Assembly: GCF_001619955.1 (NCBI RefSeq)
Contig: NZ_LQQO01000007.1
Location: 1-64,000 of the forward strand
DNA: 64,000 nucleotides
Reading direction: 5' to 3'
From: Sphingomonas hankookensis
Lineage (GTDB): Bacteria > Pseudomonadota > Alphaproteobacteria > Sphingomonadales > Sphingomonadaceae
Position 1 is the stretch's first letter; the number at the start of each line of letters is the position of its first letter. A program made the translations under genes and the position numbers. Of this stretch, positions 1-10,452 are shown piece by piece. Below the pieces are notes generated by a model, which made no database searches, was not told the origin of the DNA, and was given only the letters and a program-made list of their open reading frames with translations.

Positions 1-29
1 AGTCGATGGACCACTCAGAAGGGGGCAGC

Positions 30-209
30 TCAGGTGTAGGTGATGAACGCGACGACGCTGTCGCGCTTGTCGGGTCCGCCGTAACGGCCGACATCCTCTT
101 CCCAGATATAGCGGCCCTGCCATGTGGCGACCTGCGCGGATGCCGGCTGGGATGCGACGGCTGCCAGCGTCAGCGTCGCCCACGCGATGCCGAGGAATAT
201 GGTCTTCAC
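30..209 (-). CDS. Small secreted protein, possibly the 5' part of a frameshifted gene
   Basis: A GTG start at 209 is preceded by an AGGAGAAGG ribosome site. It opens a 59-residue frame with a signal peptide (hydrophobic residues 3-22, likely cut after PASA) and a short mature part containing TWQGRYIWEEDVGRYGG. The TGA at 32-30 falls abruptly after FITYT. In the next frame the DNA reads on as ELPPSEWSID to the window edge, so a one- or two-base indel may have truncated a longer periplasmic protein. The tryptophan/tyrosine-rich start resembles small DUF5991-type exported proteins, but that is a tentative impression. Function unknown. Confidence 0.55.
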   Translation of the reverse strand: MKTIFLGIAWATLTLAAVASQPASAQVATWQGRYIWEEDVGRYGGPDKRDSVVAFITYT

Positions 210-274
210 GATCCTTCTCCTTGTCGAGCGAAAGGGTCAGAACGGGGATGTAACGTTCGAAGCGGCGTTGCGCT

Positions 275-670
275 TCACTTGGCCAGCAACGACATGCGGC
301 CGGTCAGGGGCGTGATGGCATAGTCCGCCCCGCCCTGACGCGCAGGCCACATCGCGACCTGGAACCGCTGCTTGGCGGCGCAGATGCTGACGGTCCACAC
401 CTCGTAATGGCCGCCCATCGACGGGGCCGGACGCGTCGGCTGACGCGGGACATAGGTGCGCGGCATGATGGTCATGTGCGCCGAGGTCATCATGCGACAG
501 CCGCCGGTGCGGCTGGAATATTCGGCAATCGCGCGCAGCACGTCGAGCTGGAGCTGCTGCGTCGCGCGGGTCTGTCCCGTGATCCGCAGCGGATAGGCGG
601 CGGCGGGCTGGGCGATGCCGATCGTCGACAGGGCGAGCGCAACGGCGGCGATCCAGGGTTTGCGATCCAT
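275..670 (-). CDS. Hypothetical secreted protein
   Basis: The protein has 131 residues with a clear Sec signal peptide (MDRKPWIAAVALAL.., cut near AAA-YPLR). The ATG at 670 was chosen because AAGGAG lies just upstream; the frame stays open further 5' but codes nothing plausible there. The mature part is basic, with two cysteines (CRMM and CAAK) that could form a disulfide in the periplasm. It sits 65 bp upstream of the small secreted protein at 30-209 in the same direction, so the two may be cotranscribed. I do not recognise a family and assign no function. Confidence 0.65.
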   Translation of the reverse strand: MDRKPWIAAVALALSTIGIAQPAAAYPLRITGQTRATQQLQLDVLRAIAEYSSRTGGCRMMTSAHMTIMPRTYVPRQPTRPAPSMGGHYEVWTVSICAAKQRFQVAMWPARQGGADYAITPLTGRMSLLAK

Positions 671-903
671 CGTCTCTCTCCTTCGTCCCGGTCGATCCGG
701 GGTCGGAAGCCGATGTCGGCCTCGCAATCCTAAATACACGACGTTCAATTAATCTCAAATGAACATCGATAAATTGATGGGGGCGTGCGATGAAGCGTTC
801 AGTCTGCCATCGAAACTCAGGACGCGCGAACGCCCGACCCCGCGGCCGGTCGGTTCCGCGTTGTCGGGCGTCCATCGTTGGCGAGCGGCGCTCCGCCGGT
901 CCG

Positions 904-2073
904 CTACAGCGGCAGACCCACGTAGTTTTCGGCGATCGCGGTCTGCATGGTGCGCGATGCGGCGACATAGTCGAGCTCGGCAGTCTGCATCCGGTGTTCG
1001 AATGCGCCGTCCTCCGGAAAGCGATGCATCAGCTTGGTCAGATACCAGCTGAACCGTTCCGCCTTCCAGATGCGGGCCAGCGCGCGTGCCTGATAGCCGT
1101 TCAGCCCGGCGTCGTCGCCGTGCTTGAAGAAGGCGATCAGCGCGTCGGAGAGATAGGCGACGTCGGACGCGGCGAGGTTCAGCCCCTTCGCCCCGGTCGG
1201 CGGCACGATATGGGCGCTGTCACCGGCCAGGAACAGCCGGCCATGGCGCATGGTTTCGAACACATAGGAGCGCAGCGGCGCGATCGACATTTCCAGTGCC
1301 GGCCCGCGCGTGACGCCATGGTCGGAGATCGGGTCGAACCGCTCGGCCAGTTCGTCCCACAGCCGCTCCTCGCTCCAGTCCTCGATCCGGTTGGTCCGCG
1401 GCACCTGCACATAATAGCGGCTGCGCGTGGCGGACCGCATCGATGCGAGGGCAAAGCCGCGATCGGTGTTGGCATAGATCAGTTCGGGATGGCAGGGCGG
1501 CACATCGGCGAGGATGCCGAGCCAGCCGAACGGATATTCGCGTTCGAACTCGCGCACCGCCGATGCCGGGATCGCCTTGCGCGAGGGGCCGTGGAATCCG
1601 TCGCAGCCGATGACGAACTGCGCATCGATCCGCATCGGTTCGCCGTCCTTCGCAAAGGTCACGAACGGCGCATCGCTGTCGAGGTCGTGCAGCGCGACGT
1701 CCTTCGCATCGTACAGGATCGTCAGGTCGCGCGTCGGCGCCGCGTCCATCAGGTCGCGCGTGACTTCGGTCTGGCCATAGACGGTGACGTGCTTGCCGGT
1801 GAGGCCCAAGATATCGATGCGGATCAGATGGTCGGCGGTGGCGAGATTGAACCCTTCCTCGACCATCCCTTCCGCGCGTAACCGCCGGTCGAGGCCGAGC
1901 CGCTCCATCAAGTCGGTCGTCACCGCCTCCAGCACGCCTGCACGGATGCGGCCGAGGACATAGTCCGGCGACTGGCGTTCGACGACGATGCAGTCGACCC
2001 CGCTCGCCCGCAGCAGATGCCCCAGCAACAGTCCCGACGGCCCCGCGCCGATGATGACGACCGAGGTCTTCAC
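904..2073 (-). CDS. pobA: 4-hydroxybenzoate 3-monooxygenase
   Basis: This FAD-dependent cytoplasmic hydroxylase makes protocatechuate from 4-hydroxybenzoate using NAD(P)H and O2. Its 389 residues match the usual length of about 394. The FAD motif GAGPSG is at 9-14, the DG motif at 158-159 and GDSAH at 284-288. Residues equivalent to the Pseudomonas enzyme's substrate pocket are all present one position earlier: Y200, S211, R213, R219, Y221, P292 and Y384; R44 is also kept. The start overlaps the ligC stop by four bases (ATGA). It is the last gene of the leftward lig operon, so 4-hydroxybenzoate entry is coupled to ring cleavage. Confidence 0.95.
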   Translation of the reverse strand: MKTSVVIIGAGPSGLLLGHLLRASGVDCIVVERQSPDYVLGRIRAGVLEAVTTDLMERLGLDRRLRAEGMVEEGFNLATADHLIRIDILGLTGKHVTVYGQTEVTRDLMDAAPTRDLTILYDAKDVALHDLDSDAPFVTFAKDGEPMRIDAQFVIGCDGFHGPSRKAIPASAVREFEREYPFGWLGILADVPPCHPELIYANTDRGFALASMRSATRSRYYVQVPRTNRIEDWSEERLWDELAERFDPISDHGVTRGPALEMSIAPLRSYVFETMRHGRLFLAGDSAHIVPPTGAKGLNLAASDVAYLSDALIAFFKHGDDAGLNGYQARALARIWKAERFSWYLTKLMHRFPEDGAFEHRMQTAELDYVAASRTMQTAIAENYVGLPL

Positions 2074-3017
2074 CGGGCCGCCGCCAGTTGCTTGTCGAGC
2101 GCGTCGAGCACGCGGTAGCAGGGCATGACCTGTGCGACGCTGGCATTGGGTTCGCGGCCTTCGCGGATCGCGGCGATGAATTCGCGGTCCTGCAATTCGA
2201 TGCCGTTGGTCGACACCGCGACGCCCGACAGGTCGATCGGCTCTTCCTTGCCCGTCACCAGATCGTCGTAGCGGGCGATATAGGTGCCGGTGTCGCCGAT
2301 ATAGCGGAAGAAGGTGCCGAGCGGCCCGTCATTGTTGAACGACAGCGACAGGGTGCAGATCGCACCGCTTTGCGCCTTCAGCTGGATCGACATGTCCATC
2401 GCGATGCCGAGGTCGGGATGGTGCGGCCCTTCGATGGCGTTGGCCTGTACGATCGGCCCCGCCTGATAGGCGAACAGGTCGACGGTGTGCGCGGCATGGT
2501 GCCACAGCAGATGGTCGGTCCACGAGCGCGGCTCCCCCTTCGCATTTATGTTCTTGCGGCGGAAGAAATAGGTCTGCACGTCCATCTGCTGCACGGCGAA
2601 CTCGCCCCGCGCGATGCGGTCATGGACGTACTGGTGGCTGGGGTTGAAACGGCGGGTATGGCCGCACATCGCGGTCAGCCCGGTCGCGTTCGCCTTGGCC
2701 AGCACCGCCTCGCCATCGGCCAGGCTGTCGCACAGCGGAATTTCGACCTGCACATGCTTGCCCGCGTCGAGGCACTGGATCGCCTGTGCGGCATGCATCT
2801 GGGTCGGGGTGCACAGGATGACGGCGTCGAGACCGGGTTGGTCGAGCGCTTCGGCAAGGTCGGTGGTGGCGTGGCCGATGCCGTATTTGGCGGCGATCGC
2901 CTGGGTCGGTTCCAGACGGCGACCGACCAGCGAGACGACGTCGACGCCGTCGATGTTCTTCAGGCCGTCGAGATGCTTTTCACCGAAGGCGCCGGCGCCG
3001 GCGAGTGCGATTTTCAT
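2070..3017 (-). CDS. ligC: 4-carboxy-2-hydroxymuconate-6-semialdehyde dehydrogenase
   Basis: It oxidises the hemiacetal form of the protocatechuate 4,5-ring-cleavage product to 2-pyrone-4,6-dicarboxylate with NAD(P)+. The protein has 315 residues, the same length as LigC of Sphingobium SYK-6. It is a Gfo/Idh/MocA-type oxidoreductase: an N-terminal Rossmann fold with GAGAFG at 7-12, a conserved CTPT/EIPL region near 80-100, and a C-terminal substrate domain with HHAAHTVDLF. The gene follows ligB after a 126-bp gap filled by an inverted-repeat element, and overlaps pobA by four bases. Confidence 0.92.
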   Translation of the reverse strand: MKIALAGAGAFGEKHLDGLKNIDGVDVVSLVGRRLEPTQAIAAKYGIGHATTDLAEALDQPGLDAVILCTPTQMHAAQAIQCLDAGKHVQVEIPLCDSLADGEAVLAKANATGLTAMCGHTRRFNPSHQYVHDRIARGEFAVQQMDVQTYFFRRKNINAKGEPRSWTDHLLWHHAAHTVDLFAYQAGPIVQANAIEGPHHPDLGIAMDMSIQLKAQSGAICTLSLSFNNDGPLGTFFRYIGDTGTYIARYDDLVTGKEEPIDLSGVAVSTNGIELQDREFIAAIREGREPNASVAQVMPCYRVLDALDKQLAAAR

Positions 3018-3025
3018 ATTGATCT

Positions 3026-3141
3026 CCCTCTCCCCGCTTGCGGGGAGAGGGCTGGGGAGAGGGGCAGTCTCTCACGCCAGCCCTATCGTTTTCGGTTGTC
3101 GACTGCCCCTCTCCCAACCCTCTCCCCTGAAGGGGAGAGGG
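3026..3141. repeat. Nested inverted-repeat element between ligB and ligC
   Basis: There are two short hairpins, CCCTCTCCCCGC..GCGGGGAGAGGG at 3026-3051 and CCCTCTCCCC-TGAA-GGGGAGAGGG at 3118-3141. Between them a longer stem pairs GGGAGAGGGGCAGTC (3055-3069) with GACTGCCCCTCTCCC (3101-3115). The whole unit can fold into one large structure within the lig transcript. It may act as an mRNA stabiliser or attenuator between ligAB and ligC-pobA, or simply be a mobile palindromic repeat. Confidence 0.8.
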
Positions 3142-3143
3142 CT

Positions 3144-4392
<1,249 letters not shown>

Positions 4393-4396
<4 letters not shown>

Positions 4397-5412
4397 CGGC
4401 CGCGCTCCTTCAGCAACGCATCGAGGCGCGGGAAGACGCGGCGGGCATTGCCTGCGAAGATCGCGGCCCGCTCCGCATCGTTGATATCCAGCGCATCGAC
4501 ATAGCGTTTGGTGTCGTCGAAATACTGCCCGGTCGTCGGATCGATGCCGCGCACCGCGCCGACCATCTCGCTGCCGAACAGGATGTTCTTGTTGTCGATC
4601 ACGTCCGCCAACAGGTCGATGCCGGGTTGGTGATAGACGCAGGTGTCGAAGAAGATGTTGTTCATCAGATGCGTGTCGAGCGCGGGCTTCTTGAGCATAT
4701 CGGCCAGCCCACGATAACGTCCCCAGTGATAGGGGACCGCGCCGCCGCCATGCGGGATGATGAAGCGCAGTGTCGGGAAATCGGCGAACAGGTCGCCTTG
4801 CAGCAACTGCATGAAGGCGACAGTATCGGCGGCGATGTAATAGCCGCCGGTCGCGTGCATTGCCGGGTTGCAGCTGCCCGACACATGGATCATCGCCGGC
4901 ACGTCGAGCGCGACCATCGCCTCGTAGAAGGGATACCAGTAGCGGTCGGTCAGCGGCGGGTGGGTGAAATGGCCGCCGCCCGGATCGGGGTTCAGGTTGC
5001 AGCCGATGAAGCCCAACTCGCGCACGCAGCGCTCCAGTTCGGCGATCGAGGCGGTCATGTCCGCCTTCGGGCTTTGCGGCAGCATGCACACGCCGACAAA
5101 GGTTTCGGGGAAAAGGCCGACGACGCGTGCGATCAGGTCGTTGCAGCGGCGTGCCCAGTCGATCGCCACGGCTTCGTCGCCGACATGCGGCGCCATCGCG
5201 GAGGCGCGGGGGGAAAAGATGGTGAGGTCGGCGCCGCGTTCCCTGATGAGGCGCAGCTGGTTCGCTTCGATCGTCTCGCGAATGTCGGCGTCGCTGATGT
5301 CGGGATAGGGCGGGGCGGGTTCGCCGGCTTGATATGCCGCGACCTGTGCCTCGCGCCATGCATCATGGGCCTTGGGCAGCACGGTGTAATGGCCGTGGCA
5401 GTCGATGATCAT
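4393..5412 (-). CDS. ligJ: 4-oxalomesaconate hydratase
   Basis: It hydrates 4-oxalomesaconate to 4-carboxy-4-hydroxy-2-oxoadipate, the step before aldol cleavage. The 339-residue amidohydrolase-fold protein is close to the 341 of SYK-6 LigJ. The metal-binding HxH is at 6-8 (DCHGH), with further conserved histidines in HVSGSC and IIPHGGGAVPYHWGRY and the motif FGSEMVGAV near the C-terminus. It starts in a four-base ATGA overlap with the DUF1932 gene and ends in a four-base overlap with ligA. Confidence 0.93.
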
Positions 5413-6233
5413 TGCGTGTCTCCCAAAGCGGCGAGCTTGGCGGTCAGGCCGGCGGGCGGGGTGAGGCCGAGGCCGCCGAGCGTCCGCTGACGTTCGATGG
5501 TGCCGCGCGTCATCGCGGGGTCGACGCCTAGCGCCGCCAGTGTGACGGCGACCTCTTCCATCTCGGCGGCGCGGCGCAGGCCATGCGCCATCATACGGTC
5601 GAGATTATAGTCGATCCGCGTTTCCCATCCTTGCGGCTTCCAGCTGGCGTCGAGCGAGGCGATGACCGGGTCCAGCACCCCGGCGCGTTCGGCGGCGAGT
5701 GCGCATTCGGCGGTCAGTGCCTCCAGCCCCTTCACCATGACCGACCGGATCATCTTGATCGACGATGCCGCGCCGATCGCGGGGCCGGCGATGGCGACAT
5801 TGGTGAAGCCATGGTCGCGCAATACCGCCTCGGCCTCTGCCGCGTGCGGACCGGCGAGCAGCAGCGGCGCGGCAAGGCGCGCAGGCAGGACCGGTGCCAT
5901 CACCGCGACATCGACATAGCGGCCACCGGCGGTGGCGACCGCCTGCGCCGCCGCACGCTTGGTGTCGGGAGCGACGCTGTTCATATCGAGCCAGAGCGCA
6001 CCGGGCGCGAGCAGGGCGGCATAGGCGCGGGCGGCGGGTAGCGCCTGATCCGCCGTTACCAGCGAGAAGACGGCATCGGCATCGGCGAGCGCCTCAGCCG
6101 GTGTTTGGCAGCCGATAACACCAGTCGCGCCGTACGCATCACCGATCGCCGCGCCCTTCCGATCATAGGCGCGGATGCCCGGCCGGGCGAATGCCTGTCC
6201 TGCCTCTCCGAACCCGATCGATGCGATGGTCAT
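5409..6233 (-). CDS. DUF1932 NAD(P)-dependent dehydrogenase in the lig operon
   Basis: This 274-residue protein has an N-terminal NAD-binding Rossmann fold (IGFGEAGQAF at the start) and a C-terminal DUF1932 helical domain around AIGAASSIKMIRSVMVKGLEAL, as in 6-phosphogluconate/beta-hydroxyacid dehydrogenases. The ATG at 6233 is preferred over the one at 6239 because AGGGGG lies seven bases before it. It is the first gene of the leftward lig arm and is coupled to ligJ by ATGA. The standard protocatechuate 4,5 route has no unassigned dehydrogenase step, so its substrate is unknown. It may act on a hydroxy- or oxo-acid side product or on a related aromatic acid branch. Confidence 0.8.
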   Translation of the reverse strand: MTIASIGFGEAGQAFARPGIRAYDRKGAAIGDAYGATGVIGCQTPAEALADADAVFSLVTADQALPAARAYAALLAPGALWLDMNSVAPDTKRAAAQAVATAGGRYVDVAVMAPVLPARLAAPLLLAGPHAAEAEAVLRDHGFTNVAIAGPAIGAASSIKMIRSVMVKGLEALTAECALAAERAGVLDPVIASLDASWKPQGWETRIDYNLDRMMAHGLRRAAEMEEVAVTLAALGVDPAMTRGTIERQRTLGGLGLTPPAGLTAKLAALGDTQ

Positions 6234-6292
6234 TGCCATGCCCCCTGGGTGGCAGGCGGCCATCGGTCCGGCCAATCGGAAAGCGCCGGAGC

Positions 6293-7489
6293 CTATCGGT
6301 TTTCCTGAAGTCTGGTTTCCTGCGATGCGCGTTCCAGTAGAGCGATCAACCGCGCCTGCCCTGCGGTCGGGCGCCAGCCGGTGCGGGTGGTGATGCCGAT
6401 CATCCGCACCGTATCGGTCAGCTCGGGACCGATCCGTACCAGCAGCCCGGCATCCACCTCCAGCGCGACCTGATCGGGCGACAACAGCGTCAGGAGATCG
6501 CTGGTCGCCAGCAGCCCGCGGATCACCATCACCGACCCGCATTCGACCGGTACGTTGGGAAGCGGGCGGCCGGCGAACAGCGTCTCCCAATGGCTGCGCA
6601 GCGGTGTGCCGATCGGCCCGACGACCCAGTTCTGCGCGGCCAGCCGTTCCAGATCGACCGCCTGCCCGGCAAGCGGATGGCCGGCGCGGGCGAAGATGGC
6701 GAGCCGGTCGGTGAACAAGGGCAATTGATCGATCCCGGGCGGCGGGTCGCTGCGCAGCGCGCCGATCATCAGGTCGATCACCCCGTCGAGCAGCGGGTCG
6801 ATCAACTCGCGCCACGACCCTTCCACCACGTCGATGAGCGTCCCGCGGGCATCGGGCAGGAAAATGGCGAGCGCATGGGGCAGCAAAAGCGCGCGGCTGA
6901 GCGGCATCGCGCCGACGGCGATCCGGCCACCTTCCGCCGCATCGCCGCGTGCCTCGGCGATACCGGCGGCGATCTCCCCCGCCGCCAGTCGCACGCCGCG
7001 CGCCAGCGCGCGACCGGCGGGGGTCAGCACCATGCCGCGCCCGCGCCGTTCGGCCAGCGGCGTCGCCCAGATCTGTTCCAGTTCGCGTACCGCGCGGTGG
7101 ATCGCCGGTTGCGACAGGCCGCTGCTCGCCGCCGCCCCGGCAAAGCCGCCGGCATCGGCGAAGTGCAGGAACGCCTCGGCCTGGGTCGCGGTCATCAGCG
7201 CGTCGGGCCGGGCGAAGCCGCGCTTGCCGCTGCGCCGTCCGACCCCCGCCAGCAGGGCGAAGGCACGCTCGGTCCGCTCGGCCAGCGCCAGCCCGGCGGC
7301 GGTTGCGGCCATGCCGTCGGGCTGGCGTTCGAACAGCCGGGTGCCGAGTTGCCGCTCCATCTTGCTCAACCCTTGCGTCAGCGCGGGCTGCGACAGACCG
7401 GCGACCTCGGCGGCGCGGTTGAGGCTGCGTTCGGCGACGATATGGCCGATGGCACGCAGATGGCGCAGGTTAAGATCGAACGGCTTCAC
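6293..7489 (-). CDS. LysR-type regulator with two tandem HTH domains (lig regulator)
   Basis: The protein has 398 residues, about 90 more than a normal LysR regulator. The first LysR winged helix-turn-helix spans roughly residues 7-65 (AAEVAGLSQPALTQGLSKME). A second, complete one spans about 100-162 (GAAASSGLSQPAIHRAVREL..LTPAGR). The effector-binding domain follows at 190-390. The GTG at 7489 fits the domain start; the frame continues upstream only as an antisense shadow of ligK. It sits between the two lig arms, divergent from ligK with a LysR-type box between, so control of the lig genes is the obvious inference. The symbol ligR is withheld because SYK-6 LigR has a single HTH. Confidence 0.88.
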   Translation of the reverse strand: MKPFDLNLRHLRAIGHIVAERSLNRAAEVAGLSQPALTQGLSKMERQLGTRLFERQPDGMAATAAGLALAERTERAFALLAGVGRRSGKRGFARPDALMTATQAEAFLHFADAGGFAGAAASSGLSQPAIHRAVRELEQIWATPLAERRGRGMVLTPAGRALARGVRLAAGEIAAGIAEARGDAAEGGRIAVGAMPLSRALLLPHALAIFLPDARGTLIDVVEGSWRELIDPLLDGVIDLMIGALRSDPPPGIDQLPLFTDRLAIFARAGHPLAGQAVDLERLAAQNWVVGPIGTPLRSHWETLFAGRPLPNVPVECGSVMVIRGLLATSDLLTLLSPDQVALEVDAGLLVRIGPELTDTVRMIGITTRTGWRPTAGQARLIALLERASQETRLQENR

Positions 7490-7500
7490 GGCACGCGGAT

Positions 7501-7515
7501 ATAGCAAAAACTTAT
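7501..7515. promoter_or_regulatory. Candidate LysR-type operator upstream of ligK
   Basis: ATAGCAAAAACTTAT has the T-N11-A layout with ATA/TAT ends that LysR-type regulators bind. It lies 12 bp from the regulator start (7489) and 80 bp from ligK (7595) in the divergent intergenic region. Assignment to the adjacent double-HTH regulator is inference. Confidence 0.5.
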
Positions 7516-7594
7516 GACGTGCGCGCAAGATGGATTGGCCTTGGCCGGCGCGACGCGGGACGGACGATGCGATTTGCCGGCAGAAAGGATCGCC

Positions 7595-8258
7595 ATGAAC
7601 GTCGTCGTGCAGAATATCGAACGGGCCGACGCGGCGGTCATCGACGGGCTGGCGGCGGCGGGTGTCGCCACGGTGCACGAGGCGCAGGGCCGGATCGGGC
7701 TGCTGGGCGCCTATCTGCGGCCGATCTATCCCGGTGCGCGGATTGCCGGCAGCGCGGTGACGATTTCCGCAGCGCCCGGCGACAACTGGATGGTGCATGT
7801 CGCGATCGAACAATTGAAGGCGGGCGATATCCTCGTCCTCGCACCGACTTCGCCGTGCATCGACGGCTATTTCGGCGACCTGCTGGCGACCAGCGCGATG
7901 GCGCGGGGCTGTCGCGGGCTGGTGATTGATGCGGGTGTACGCGACGTGCGCGACCTGACGCAGATGGGCTTTCCGGTGTGGTCGAAGGCAGTGTTCGCGC
8001 AAGGGACGGTGAAGAACACGCTGGGGTCGGTCAATGTCCCGGTGGTCTGCGCCGGGGCGGGCGTAGAGGCGGGCGACGTGATCGTGGCCGATGACGACGG
8101 CGTATGCGTGGTGAAGCGGGCGGATGCGGCGGCGGTGCTGGAGAAGGCCCGCGCGCGCGAAGCGGCGGAAGAGGGCAAGCGGGTGCGGCTGGCGGCAGGT
8201 GAACTCGGCCTCGACATATACGACATGCGGCCGCGGCTGGAAGCGATGGGGCTGAAAT

Positions 8259-8266
<8 letters not shown>
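7595..8266 (+). CDS. ligK: 4-carboxy-4-hydroxy-2-oxoadipate aldolase
   Basis: This is the last pathway step, a class II aldolase that splits 4-carboxy-4-hydroxy-2-oxoadipate into pyruvate and oxaloacetate. Its 223 residues (about 228 in SYK-6) carry the D-X20-R-D motif of RraA-fold pyruvate aldolases: D95, then R116-D117 after exactly twenty residues. The ATG at 7595 has AAAGGA at 7584-7589; the frame is open from 7514 but without a better start. It begins the rightward lig arm and overlaps ligU by eight bases. Confidence 0.93.
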
Positions 8267-10393
<2,127 letters not shown>

Positions 10394-10400
10394 TCTCTCC

Positions 10401-10428
10401 GTCACCCCGGGCTTGATCCGGGGTGACA
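10401..10428. repeat. Palindromic repeat, CCCCGGG family
   Basis: GTCACCCCGGGCTTGATC followed by CGGGGTGAC, in opposite orientation to the copy at 10223. It lies between the ligI fragment and the convergent tannase gene and could terminate both transcripts. Confidence 0.8.
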
Positions 10429-10452
10429 ATGGGGGTTTGGCTAGTGCCCCTC

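Noticed and set aside
830..871. ACGCCCGAC / GTCGGGCGT inverted repeat downstream of pobA
   Set aside because: The 9-bp stem has a 24-base loop and no T-run on either side, so it is too weak to list as a terminator.
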